Shown here: in pieces, positions 1-8,687 of the stretch
Numbering within the stretch: the stretch's first letter is position 1
Layout: each line of letters begins with the position of its first letter
Assembly (NCBI GenBank): GCA_964658655.1
Contig: CAZZZL010000008.1
Span: 62,001 to 126,000 of the forward strand
Direction of reading: 5' to 3'
DNA from: G963692885 sp964658655
GTDB lineage: Bacteria > Acidobacteriota > Terriglobia > Terriglobales > Acidobacteriaceae
DNA: 64,000 nucleotides
Notes under the pieces: generated by a model
Seen by the model: only the letters and a program-made list of their open reading frames with translations
Database searches by the model: none
Told to the model about the DNA's origin: nothing
Program-made: the position numbers and the translations under genes

Positions 1-1683
1 CCTCATTTCAACGGTGAGCAAGAGCCAGCGCTTGCGGCAGCACGCGAGCCTAAAGGCATTGGCCTCGAATCACATCGTCTCTGGTGGCATCAGTTCTGGG
101 AGCATGCCGGGTTGATCCAGGTGAAGTCCAGTGATGGCTGGGGCGAGTACATGGAAAACCTTCGCAACATCTATCTGTTTACGGCTGCGGCCGAGAGCGG
201 TGGAAGATATCCAGGATCCCAGGCAGGCATCGCGGATCTACTCTCAGCAGTGAAAGATACGCATCAATGGGATCCTGCTGCGTTCTGGCATTGGAATCTA
301 CGTATGCAGGTTGCCGCGAATATGGGGGCTGGCATTGCTGAAGCCAATACACCGTATTTCAATCTCTATCGCGAAAACCTGGTGAGCATCACCGACTGGA
401 CGAGGAAACATATGCGAGGTCGTCCCGGTATCTGCGTTCCGGAAACGATGCGTTTCAACGGCCTAGGGATTGAGTATGAATCGTGGGATCCGGCGAAGCC
501 TGTGCTTGGTATGAATTGTGATGCAGACTCTGCGCCTTATTATAATGCGAGAACAATTTCGACAGGCGCCGAAGTTTCCTTTTGGATATGGCAGCAATAT
601 CTACAGACAAACGATCGGGCTTTTCTCGAGAAGAACTATCCAGTGATGTCTGCATCGGCACGTTTTCTCCTTGCATATGAAAAGAAGGGCGCCGACGGAC
701 TTATGCACACGACCCCATCGAATGCTCACGAAACACAATGGGACACACTGGACCCTACTACGGATCTCGTCGCACGTCAGGCGCTTTTCTCGCAGACATT
801 GCAGGCCGCCAGGCTGCTGCATCAAGACCTGCCGCTTATCACTGAGCTTGATGCAGCGATGAAGGAGATTCCAGCGTTGCCGCGCACGCAGGAAGATATC
901 CCCCGTTCACTTTTGCCGGAGAGTGCAGACGAACAAGGGCACGACGTGATCGCGGCTTCTTATGATCCGGGCGCGTCACAGCATAACGTGGAAAATATCG
1001 GCCTGGAGGCTGTCTGGCCGTACGGGCTGATCGGCGTTGATTCGCCAATGGAACTGTTGGCGATAAGAACGTTTATGCATCGCCCGTATCCCACTAATCA
1101 GGATTGGAGCTCTGACCCGATCCAGGCGGCACGGCTTGGCCTGAGCGCGGAGGTTCGACAGACATTGATCAAGCTTACCCAGACTTATCAAAAATATCCG
1201 AACGGTATGGCAAGTTGGGGCGGGACGTCAGGCGAATTCTATATTGAGCAGGATGGTGTTGTTGCTACGGCACTACAAGAAGCGGTCGCACAGGATTTTG
1301 ATGGCACGATTCGCATTGCGCGTGGACTGCCCTCGAGCTGGGATGTAGACGGTACGGTTTACCTGAAGAACAATATGAAGTTACATGTTCGCGTTGTTAA
1401 TGGAGTGGTTTGCCTCATGAACATTCGCGCAGGCGCGAAGAGTACATTGAAACTTCAGAACCCATGGCCAGATCAAGAAGTTGACGTCGCAGATAGCTCT
1501 CCATCAGCTGTAGTTCATCATGTAGGCTCTACGCGCGTACTCAGCATAGCCGTGCTGCCAGGCCGGAGCTATGAAGTTCGTCGATCTCATGCTATTCCGA
1601 CAGCGACAAACAAACCCTTTACAACAGCACCACCGGGAAGGGTTCGACAGATCGGAAATAATTCCATTGGACTCAGTAATTGA
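1..1683 (+). CDS. GH95-like glycoside hydrolase, 3' part (5' end outside window)
   Basis: The reading frame is open from the first base and ends at TGA 1681-1683, so this is the C-terminal about 560 residues of a larger protein. The visible part is a helical (alpha/alpha)6-type catalytic region (WWHQFWE, then AFWHWNLRMQ, then TTPSNAHETQWDTLDPT) followed by a beta-rich C-terminal domain. This order resembles GH95/alpha-L-fucosidase-like proteins with a GH65/GH95-type fold; the stretch around TPSNAHE sits where GH95 enzymes carry their SPEN-like active-site loop. Substrate cannot be read from sequence: fucosidase or galactosidase activity is family inference. A signal peptide cannot be judged because the N-terminus is missing. 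The next gene follows on the same strand after about 65 bases. Glycosidase class is likely; the exact family is moderate confidence. Confidence 0.7.
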   Translation, partial: PHFNGEQEPALAAAREPKGIGLESHRLWWHQFWEHAGLIQVKSSDGWGEYMENLRNIYLFTAAAESGGRYPGSQAGIADLLSAVKDTHQWDPAAFWHWNLRMQVAANMGAGIAEANTPYFNLYRENLVSITDWTRKHMRGRPGICVPETMRFNGLGIEYESWDPAKPVLGMNCDADSAPYYNARTISTGAEVSFWIWQQYLQTNDRAFLEKNYPVMSASARFLLAYEKKGADGLMHTTPSNAHETQWDTLDPTTDLVARQALFSQTLQAARLLHQDLPLITELDAAMKEIPALPRTQEDIPRSLLPESADEQGHDVIAASYDPGASQHNVENIGLEAVWPYGLIGVDSPMELLAIRTFMHRPYPTNQDWSSDPIQAARLGLSAEVRQTLIKLTQTYQKYPNGMASWGGTSGEFYIEQDGVVATALQEAVAQDFDGTIRIARGLPSSWDVDGTVYLKNNMKLHVRVVNGVVCLMNIRAGAKSTLKLQNPWPDQEVDVADSSPSAVVHHVGSTRVLSIAVLPGRSYEVRRSHAIPTATNKPFTTAPPGRVRQIGNNSIGLSN

Positions 1684-1748
1684 TGATCTGACGACTTCCA
1701 TGCCGATGTGGAGTCGCATCGAAGCAACGCGTCCTTTAAACTAGTCGA

Positions 1749-2813
1749 GTGACCCGGACCCGCGTAGCTGCACTCACCCTGACACTAGTTATTCTAAGTC
1801 TCATCATCGGCTGGCGGCTTCGTCGCCCATCGACCGGCTCTGTATCCAGCAGTTCGTCAGCACCCTCGGCTGAGCCTGAGTCACAGCAGTCTGTTGATAC
1901 TGACTTGAAGCCGACATTGGTTTACGCTCACAACTTGATGCTGCGGAAAGGGCCGGAATTTCGTATCTATGTGAGTTGGATACGTGGCCAAATGCGACGA
2001 ACGAAGAAACAGGTAAACCCCTCCTTTGACGACCCCGAATCATTCGTTTTTGAAATTCAAAAGGGCGTCATCCGGGCAAATATCGGAGACATTGGTCATT
2101 TTCTGAACGTGAATACGCCCAGCAGCGCTCCACTCAAGAACATTAGCCTGCGGCCGGATGGAGATCAACTCGTGCTCGACGGCACAATCCATAAGATCGT
2201 CCCCTTGCCGGTAGAACTTCGAGGTACCCTCGCGGCGACGGCCGACGGCCGGGTTCAATTTCACTTGACCAAACTGCAGGTACTTAAGCTTCCGTTGAAA
2301 GGTCTGCTCGGCAAGCTTCATATACAACTGAATGATCTGGTGAAGTCCGGCAACATCCCGGGCATTGCCATCGCAGACAACGACATCTTTTTCGACACTC
2401 AAAAGCTTTTGCCCCCGCCACGTATTCATGGGCAGCTTACCTCTGTTCGCATTCTCGTTCCTGACATTCAGGTTGTTTATGGCAATGCGAATGTCGACGA
2501 AAACAAGCTTGCTCAGTGGCATAACTTTTTGAAGCTGTCGGGTGGCACTCTCGATTTCGGCAAGTTGACGATGCACGATGTGGACCTGACCATGATCGAT
2601 GCTTCAACCGATCCATGGTTCGATCTCGACCTTGTGAACTATCAGGCTCAACTGGTGAATGGCTATACGCGCATGACCGCACAAGCAGGCCTTGAGATAT
2701 TTATGCCCGACGTTGACGAAAAGGCTGCACCTCAAAAGGCCAGCCAGGCAATCAGCCTGGAGTGGCTTAAGAATCGCAATAAAACATTGCCTCCCGACAT
2801 ACCCGTCCGGTAA
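1749..2813 (+). CDS. Membrane-anchored protein of unknown function
   Basis: A 354-residue protein with a GTG start. Residues about 6-24 form one hydrophobic segment (LTLTLVILSLIIGWRL) followed by Arg residues and a Ser/Pro-rich linker, so it is probably an N-terminally anchored protein with a large periplasmic part. The soluble part is rich in beta-strand-like alternation (VQFHLTKLQVLKLPLKGLLGKLHIQ) and has a general resemblance to AsmA/DUF748-like periplasmic proteins, but I do not recognise a specific family. There are no catalytic motifs or conserved Cys pairs. It is convergent with the DUF3857 operon that ends at 3092; the 278 bases between hold no gene or clear terminator. No function is assigned. 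Confidence 0.6.
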   Translation: MTRTRVAALTLTLVILSLIIGWRLRRPSTGSVSSSSSAPSAEPESQQSVDTDLKPTLVYAHNLMLRKGPEFRIYVSWIRGQMRRTKKQVNPSFDDPESFVFEIQKGVIRANIGDIGHFLNVNTPSSAPLKNISLRPDGDQLVLDGTIHKIVPLPVELRGTLAATADGRVQFHLTKLQVLKLPLKGLLGKLHIQLNDLVKSGNIPGIAIADNDIFFDTQKLLPPPRIHGQLTSVRILVPDIQVVYGNANVDENKLAQWHNFLKLSGGTLDFGKLTMHDVDLTMIDASTDPWFDLDLVNYQAQLVNGYTRMTAQAGLEIFMPDVDEKAAPQKASQAISLEWLKNRNKTLPPDIPVR

Positions 2814-3091
2814 GCAGTCCCTTTATGCTATTTGTCCGGAGCTTCAATCAAATAAACACGATCGCCTTGTAGTATCTTCCGTGAAATACAAGCCGGCCAT
2901 CCGACACAGTTGACTTTTGAATAAATCCCTTTATTTGCGGCCGGACATTGACTACAGCATACTGTTACAGTTATGGCCGCTTGAGGCGGGGGGAAGTCTT
3001 GACTCAAGGTGGTCCCCCTGACTGACTCCAGAAATTCCGACCGCAAGAAATCTTCAGGACTTTTTCTTGACGGTGGCGGCCAGATCGATTT

Positions 3092-5056
3092 CTAGGATCC
3101 GGCCTTCTTGAGCACCACCTGTGATCGCTCATCCTGTTCAATCTGGCCAACGAGATCTCGCAAGGCCTGGTACTTCTCTTTTGGCAGCTCTACCTGGCTC
3201 ACCGTGTAAGTCCGGCCGTAGTGGATGGTGTTTCCCTTTATCTCTGTATGGCTCTGATAGCTGGCAAAGCCGAGATCGAGTGAAACGGGCTCAGGCAGTT
3301 CGTCGAGTACCCAGCCTGTCGGCATCTCGATGGTGAAGTCATCCGTGATCATTCTGGTTTCGTGCAGATCCACCGGGTAGATGCGAACCTTTGCATCAAG
3401 ATTTGTCGAGTCACGTCCGATGACGCGCGGACGCACCAGCAGCAGCGGCCCGGTCTGCCGAGCGTACGCCGGCACCGTCACGTCGAATCGCTGTACGAAA
3501 TCCTTGGTGAGTGCAGCGGTATTCTCAGCAGTAGATGCGCCGAGCGTAAAGTCGCCGAGATCAGTACCAAGAGTACGCGTCATCTCTTCGCGCTGATCTT
3601 TCTCACTATGCTCCTGAAAAAGTTCGCGACGGCGAAAAGCAATATCGCCACTTCTTCTCTCGATCACCTCGCCAGTCAGGTTGCCATTCTCCGCAAGCTT
3701 GAAGGTCGCCCTGCGCACCACTGCATTCAAAGCGGGAGCGAGCACCGGCAACGCAATCAGTTCGCTGTCTCTGCCATCGACCAGTACGCCATAACCGCCT
3801 TGGAGGTTTGATTCCAATGTGCCGAATGGTGTGTAGGTCCAGGTGGGGTCGAAAATCAGAAATCGCTTGCCGCTCTTAGCCGTAACAATCGCGTGAAGAC
3901 GATCGGAGGTATAGCCATCGGGCAGCTGGATTGCGGCAATCATATGATCGCCAAACATCGACGGGAGATCTGGACTCACGACTCCTCTCCGCGTGTCAAC
4001 CATGACCCAGGTGGAATGAATGCCGACCGACGACAGCATAGCTGCCAGCAGGGTTGCCTTATCTTTGCAGTCGCCTGAGTTGCTGTGAAAGATTGCGGAT
4101 GCGGCGTGCGGCTGCCAGCCGCCGATACCAATTTCGATGCCGACATATCGTGTGTGCTGCACATACTCAGCGATTGCCTGCGCCCGGTCGGCAAAATCAG
4201 TCTTGCCTGCAATCAACTCCTGCGCCTTCGCAGTAATCTCCGCATTCGGCTGCGCACGATCCTGCGCCAGTTGCTGATAATAGGCGCCGATGGAGCGCCA
4301 GTCTCCGCTGGTCCGCGTAGTGCCCGGGCCGAAATAGCTGATGACGCTGCGCGCACAAAGTGAACGCCAGGCGGGTGCGGCCGATACATCGCGCAGGTCC
4401 AACCCTGGCTCGTCATGCAATTCCCATGTGGCACCGTCGGGCGTCGCAGTTTCTTCAACGGGAACATGCTGATGCCAAGAAGCCTTGTATTCCCATCCAT
4501 GCGGAAGGTGGACAGTGTATCGTTCGACCACCTTGGGTATGGACTCCTGTATCTCCCACGTATCTTCCGAAAAATAGCTCGGAACTTTCTGGTCATACTC
4601 ATAGGCGACGACAGCATTCACATCGCGGCCGGGCGCGCTTGCTGACTTGAAACGAACATCGTCGTAAAGGATGCCGGAATTCTGCCAGGCCCGCTCAACT
4701 ATCTCGTTGTCTTTCATTGCATATTCGTGACCGTCGGGACCAATACTCCATACATGCAGATAGTTCAGCTTGCTTTCGGCATTAAAGGGCAAATCAATCT
4801 CGCCATACTCACGGCCCTGCGGTCGCAGAATCTTCACGACGCGCCGTACCCGTTCAGTAGACTTGCCTTCTGGCTGCACATTCAAGGCTGTTTCTTCAAG
4901 CAGGACAATGGCACGGGTGTCAGCAGGATAGGCGGGAAGCTTCTCGGCGGCAGCTGCCTTCACCCAGTCCGGTACCTGCGTGCTTCCCGCGAAGGCCGGC
5001 AGACCACAGGCAGACACACAGAAGGTGAGCAACAAGTTCCTAATTACCGCTCGCAT
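3092..5056 (-). CDS. Exported DUF3857 / transglutaminase-like protein (catalytic triad intact)
   Basis: About 654 residues. An in-frame TTG lies three codons upstream at 5065; I prefer ATG 5056 because a GAAAG-like site precedes it at a usual distance and the signal peptide (VIRNLLLTFCVSACGLPAFA) then begins normally. Domain order: signal peptide, DUF3857 (about residues 50-230), transglutaminase-core domain (about 290-410), C-terminal beta domain. The papain-like triad is visible: Cys in NSGDCKDKATLL (residue 333 counted from the TTG), His in FGDHMIAA (374) and Asp in IFDPTW (406). The gene overlaps the 3' end of its upstream paralogue by 17 bases, so the two are translated from one message. 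The family is common in Acidobacteriota and Bacteroidota. The substrate is unknown; peptidase or transglutaminase activity in the periplasm is family inference. Confidence 0.85.
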   Translation of the reverse strand: MRAVIRNLLLTFCVSACGLPAFAGSTQVPDWVKAAAAEKLPAYPADTRAIVLLEETALNVQPEGKSTERVRRVVKILRPQGREYGEIDLPFNAESKLNYLHVWSIGPDGHEYAMKDNEIVERAWQNSGILYDDVRFKSASAPGRDVNAVVAYEYDQKVPSYFSEDTWEIQESIPKVVERYTVHLPHGWEYKASWHQHVPVEETATPDGATWELHDEPGLDLRDVSAAPAWRSLCARSVISYFGPGTTRTSGDWRSIGAYYQQLAQDRAQPNAEITAKAQELIAGKTDFADRAQAIAEYVQHTRYVGIEIGIGGWQPHAASAIFHSNSGDCKDKATLLAAMLSSVGIHSTWVMVDTRRGVVSPDLPSMFGDHMIAAIQLPDGYTSDRLHAIVTAKSGKRFLIFDPTWTYTPFGTLESNLQGGYGVLVDGRDSELIALPVLAPALNAVVRRATFKLAENGNLTGEVIERRSGDIAFRRRELFQEHSEKDQREEMTRTLGTDLGDFTLGASTAENTAALTKDFVQRFDVTVPAYARQTGPLLLVRPRVIGRDSTNLDAKVRIYPVDLHETRMITDDFTIEMPTGWVLDELPEPVSLDLGFASYQSHTEIKGNTIHYGRTYTVSQVELPKEKYQALRDLVGQIEQDERSQVVLKKAGS

Positions 5057-7019
5057 GTGCGCCAACTTTCAACACAGCCTGTTCCTGGTCCTTGCGAATC
5101 ACCTTCGCGTAAAAAGTGCGGAGATCGTCATACTCGTCTGCGGAAAAGATGACTGTAGCAATCGCAAAGCTTCGCGCGAGTTTGAGTGTATTGTCTTTCA
5201 CCTCTGCACCTTCGACGAGGGCGGCGAAAGACTTCATCGGAATCTTCTCGTTCTTCGGTGCACTCTCAACCGATATCGAAGGCGGAAAAGTGATGTTTAT
5301 TTCGTCCGCATTCTCATAGGCATAGTGGAAGTAGACTGGCATCTCGCGCTTCGGCTGTGCAAACTTCGGCTTCGCGTTCACTTCAAAGATTTCAAGCGGA
5401 ACGAACATCCGTTTAGATGTCACAGTGGCCAGCGGACCATTCACCGTGTAGTTCGCGATTAGCTGCTTGGTCGGGTCGTCCAGGTAAAAGATCTTGTCGA
5501 GCTTGACCGTCATGCCGCCAGGCAATTGCTGCCGCATGGCTTTTTCCATGTCATGCTCAATTTCCTTCTGATCGGTTTCAAGGGCATGCTGCCGCCAGTA
5601 CAGCGCTGGAGTGCCGGTGTAGCCGACTTTCACTGTGCCGTTTACCTGGCCATCTTCACTCATTTTGAGTGTGGCAACCTGCACCGTCTTCGAATCCGTG
5701 TAGGAATTGTCGGGCGTCTCTCCAAAACCAGTGCCGCCATCTGTCTGCCGAAGGCCTCGCGTCATCGTGTGCTTCCAGTGCAACTGACCGAATGCGCAAT
5801 ACCTTTCGCCCGGATCGAAATACATCTCCTTGCCATTCACATTCACGATCGCGACGTAGTCATCAAGCTGGCCCATGGAGAGCAGGTTGGGGTTGAAAAG
5901 TTCGGCATCGCGGCTGGAGACTCCCATTACGTAGGCCTTCAACCCCACGGCACGAGCGAGTGCTACGAAAAGCATGGTTAGCTCATCGCTGCTGCCGCGC
6001 TTGCGGGTAATGATGTCCTGGACTGTCTTTACACCGCGAAGCCCCTGTGACTTATCTTCCTGTGTGCTGTGCTCGCGGGTAAACGCGGTATTCTCGAGTG
6101 CCTCGACCCCGGCGTAGAGCTTCTTTACCTTCACATCCTGCGGATCACCGGGCGACGTTAACTGGCTGGCCATGGCACTCACGGGACCGTTCACGCTCAT
6201 AAACTTATCCAGCTGTTTCGACCAGTATTTGCCCTCGTTCTTCCAGAACTCATCCCCGGTTCGGTAGGGCGAGTAGTTGAAATAAACGCGATAGGTATAC
6301 GAGTGGAAAGGGGGAAGATATTCCTCGTCCGGCTGGGCTGGAATATTTTCGACATCGAGCACATATGCATCGTGCTCTTTCCTCACTACATCTCCTTTGG
6401 GCAGCATGGGCAGCCAGATGAGACTGCTCACCAATTGATCACGGCCTGACGTTAACTCGTGCTCCGTAGGCACAAAACGATAGTGCGCCTTCCGCAGGTA
6501 CAGTTCGCTTTGGATGAACCAGGTCGGAGGCACGGCATAATCATCGTCATACCTGAGCTTGTAGCGGTATTCGATGATGCTGCCTGCCTGCACATCGGGC
6601 ATGCTGAAAACCTTGCGCTGATACTGCGCAGTCGATGTCTTCGCGATCACCTTGTCATAAGGCTTCCCCGTGAACGGGACGACGGATCCATCGTCGTGAA
6701 TGGTACGGCCGGCGACATCCGTAATCGAGAATCTGCGATGCTCGTAAGGTATCTCAACGTCGGCATATTTCTTGCCCTCTTCCGTCAACACCTTCAAGCG
6801 CACATAGATACTGTGCATGTGCAGCTTATCGTCGGTCGTTTCTTCACGGAAAAGGTACACGGCAGAAGCGTTGGGTGCCTGCGCCTGTGTCTTCATCGTC
6901 AGCTCTTCCGGGGTAGGTTGCTGCCAGTCAGCGGCGCTTGCAAAAGCCGGCGAGAGGAAGGCGGCGACGAGAAAGATCAGGCAGAACTTCGGGCAGAAGA
7001 ATTTGGAACAAGGAAGCAA
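5040..7019 (-). CDS. Exported DUF3857 protein with inactivated transglutaminase domain
   Basis: A 659-residue protein. The start is TTG 7019, supported by GGAG seven bases upstream and by an immediate signal peptide (FCLIFLVAAFLSPAFASA). DUF3857 covers about residues 50-250 and a transglutaminase-core-like region about 330-405. Aligned by eye to the downstream paralogue, GDCKDK becomes GSSDEL, so the catalytic Cys is Ser344. GDHMIAA becomes DDYVAI, so the His is Tyr388; the third-position Asp is kept (YFDPG, Asp402). The fold is probably retained but cysteine-type catalysis is not expected. First gene of a two-gene operon, overlapping the next gene's start. It may act as a binding or scaffolding partner for the active paralogue; that is inference. 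Confidence 0.85.
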   Translation of the reverse strand: MLPCSKFFCPKFCLIFLVAAFLSPAFASAADWQQPTPEELTMKTQAQAPNASAVYLFREETTDDKLHMHSIYVRLKVLTEEGKKYADVEIPYEHRRFSITDVAGRTIHDDGSVVPFTGKPYDKVIAKTSTAQYQRKVFSMPDVQAGSIIEYRYKLRYDDDYAVPPTWFIQSELYLRKAHYRFVPTEHELTSGRDQLVSSLIWLPMLPKGDVVRKEHDAYVLDVENIPAQPDEEYLPPFHSYTYRVYFNYSPYRTGDEFWKNEGKYWSKQLDKFMSVNGPVSAMASQLTSPGDPQDVKVKKLYAGVEALENTAFTREHSTQEDKSQGLRGVKTVQDIITRKRGSSDELTMLFVALARAVGLKAYVMGVSSRDAELFNPNLLSMGQLDDYVAIVNVNGKEMYFDPGERYCAFGQLHWKHTMTRGLRQTDGGTGFGETPDNSYTDSKTVQVATLKMSEDGQVNGTVKVGYTGTPALYWRQHALETDQKEIEHDMEKAMRQQLPGGMTVKLDKIFYLDDPTKQLIANYTVNGPLATVTSKRMFVPLEIFEVNAKPKFAQPKREMPVYFHYAYENADEINITFPPSISVESAPKNEKIPMKSFAALVEGAEVKDNTLKLARSFAIATVIFSADEYDDLRTFYAKVIRKDQEQAVLKVGAHASGN

Positions 7020-7300
7020 GGTAAAGCTCCAAGAGTGCGGAGTGGAAGACTGCTTGAGGCTCGTTTATCTTAATAGGAGTTTTAGGGATGTCCACCTCTA
7101 TTCGGCAACACGTGAAACTTCGGTGATATCTGACCCGTGACTGTCGCCAAAGATAAGGAATCCGCGATGGCAGGAATCTTGGCCTGCGCAGAGTGCGGGC
7201 TTTCGCCAGAAACAATCACAGATCGACTGATTTGGTATAAGGCAGCACCTGCAGCCGTGCAAAAATAAGCGACACAGAATATATTGCCGCCAGCAATGCA

Positions 7301-7790
7301 TTATTTCTTGTCATCCTGGACCCTGGCAGAGTCTCCGATGTGTTGCTCCAGGAACTTGTAGCCGCATCCCGCATGGGCCGGGTAAACGCGTGTCCTCCGG
7401 GCCAGAGAAGAAGTTGAAGCTGCGAATCTGTAAATGCTGGCCTGGCTGCGACGTAGATGCGTTGCGCACCCCGACTCCACCTGTCCTAGATTGCAGTGGA
7501 CAGAAGCATCGGCGTAGGCGCGACCAATGCCACAATGTCCTCTCTCTTTTTGCATGCTGCATAAACCCGGGTAGGCAGAATTCCATCTGGATGCCAGCGC
7601 CGCGTTGCAGCGAATCCGCGTAGCCGACACAACCGCAATTCGACACTGTTGCGCGAATGCGGCGATCGAGCGCAGGCAGCCAGATGCATGCGGCCACCGT
7701 ATGAGTGCCCGAGAAATCCGATTCGTTCGGGATCTTCGCCGAAGGATCGTTTTGCTTTTTGTCAAAGCTTCACCAGGCATCAGCCGCTCC
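7301..7790 (-). pseudogene. Decayed alpha/beta-hydrolase (dienelactone hydrolase / acetylxylan esterase-like)
   Basis: No single frame is coding, but pieces of one hydrolase appear in order across three frames: DPERIGFLGHSYGGR (nucleophile elbow G-H-S-Y-G-G), then WLPALDRRIRATVSNCGC, then REDIVALVAPTPMLLS, then LLLWPGGHAFTRPMRDAA (the catalytic-His region), then YKFLEQHIGDSARV ending at TAA 7301-7303. At least four frame changes are needed to join them, and the N-terminal half is absent because the EamA gene ends at 7821. This number of lesions points to a true relic rather than sequencing noise. It sits at the distal end of the NagA/ROK/EamA operon, so it may once have been an esterase of that pathway. 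Confidence 0.7.
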
Positions 7791-7820
7791 TTGAGGGCCC
7801 GGGTGTTCGACGGACCGCGT

Positions 7821-8237
7821 TCAGGCGGACAGCAGCACCACTGCGATCAGGGAGCAGGCGACTCCGGCCCATTGCAGAGGGGTGACTGACTCATGCAGGA
7901 TCGATGGAACGAGCACAATGACGACCACGGGATAGAGTGCCGTTAGGGGCGCGACGATCGACGCCTTGCCTCCACGCTTGAGCGCGGCGAAAAGCGCCCA
8001 CGCACCCAGCGCGTTGAGCAGCCCGCTAAGGACGGCATAGGTCAGATTGAGCCTTGAATAATCCAGAACCGCACGGCCGGGATAGAAGAACGGTTCCAGA
8101 AGGAGAAAACCTGCCACCAGCCAGATCAGTGACGATTCCGCCGAGATGTAATTGGTTGAAAGTTTCTGAAGAATTCCGACAATACCCCACGCGAGCAGGG
8201 TCAGGATGGTGTACCAGAACCACGGCGGAATATGCAC
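7821..8237 (-). CDS. EamA/DMT-family single-domain transporter subunit
   Basis: A 138-residue protein that is almost entirely membrane: about five hydrophobic helices (WYTILTLLAWGIVGIL near the N-terminus, then LIWLVAGFLLL, LSGLLNALGAWALFAAL, PLTALYPVVVIVLVP, WAGVACSLIAVVLLSA). This is one EamA domain, half the size of a usual ten-helix drug/metabolite transporter. It lies directly downstream of a second single-EamA gene (12-base gap), so the two probably pair as a heterodimer. Position at the end of the MFS-NagB-NagA-ROK operon suggests a sugar or amino-sugar substrate; that is inference from context only. Confidence 0.85.
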   Translation of the reverse strand: MHIPPWFWYTILTLLAWGIVGILQKLSTNYISAESSLIWLVAGFLLLEPFFYPGRAVLDYSRLNLTYAVLSGLLNALGAWALFAALKRGGKASIVAPLTALYPVVVIVLVPSILHESVTPLQWAGVACSLIAVVLLSA

Positions 8238-8249
8238 GATGTAAACCTC

Positions 8250-8687
8250 CTACAGCGAAAAGATGACGATGGCAATCGCGGCGAAGAGCAGGCCCAGTGC
8301 CTGGATGGGACGAAATCGCTCACGCAGGATGGTGATCGCAAGAACCACGGTAATCATGGGATAAAGCGCTGCTGCCGCTGTGATCAGGGTGGTGTTGCCA
8401 TTGGTGTGATACGCAGCGAAGAGCGCAAGGCCACCTATCCCCGACAGCACGCCGTTGAGGAGACCGTAGGCAATGCCGCGAAGATTTTTTTCGAGTTTTC
8501 CGCGACGGGCAGCCAGCAGTGCGAGGCCAACCGGAACGGTGCCTACTGTGAACAGGAATTGCATCGTGTTCGGTGGTATCTCTTGTGAGCCAAGTTTTGA
8601 AAGAAGCGCCCAGGCGCCCCAGCAGAGTACACAGATAATCGAATACCAGAACCAGGCTGCGTGACGTATCTGTCTCAACAGGTTCAT
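8250..8687 (-). CDS. EamA/DMT-family single-domain transporter subunit
   Basis: A 145-residue membrane protein with about five helices and one EamA domain. An upstream in-frame start at 8741 would add an Arg-rich tail encoded inside the kinase gene; I choose ATG 8687 because GGGAGG lies four to five bases before it and the helix starts soon after. Its ATG overlaps the TGA of the ROK kinase gene as ATGA, a typical translational-coupling arrangement. The sequence resembles the next gene (WFWYSIICVLCWGAWALLSKL against WFWYTILTLLAWGIVGIL), indicating a duplicated pair. It probably forms a two-subunit carrier with its neighbour; the substrate is unknown. Confidence 0.83.
   Translation of the reverse strand: MNLLRQIRHAAWFWYSIICVLCWGAWALLSKLGSQEIPPNTMQFLFTVGTVPVGLALLAARRGKLEKNLRGIAYGLLNGVLSGIGGLALFAAYHTNGNTTLITAAAALYPMITVVLAITILRERFRPIQALGLLFAAIAIVIFSL

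Noticed and set aside
2814..3091. Possible small gene or terminator between convergent genes
   Set aside because: Short open frames lack ribosome sites and protein-like composition, and no strong stem with T tract is visible.
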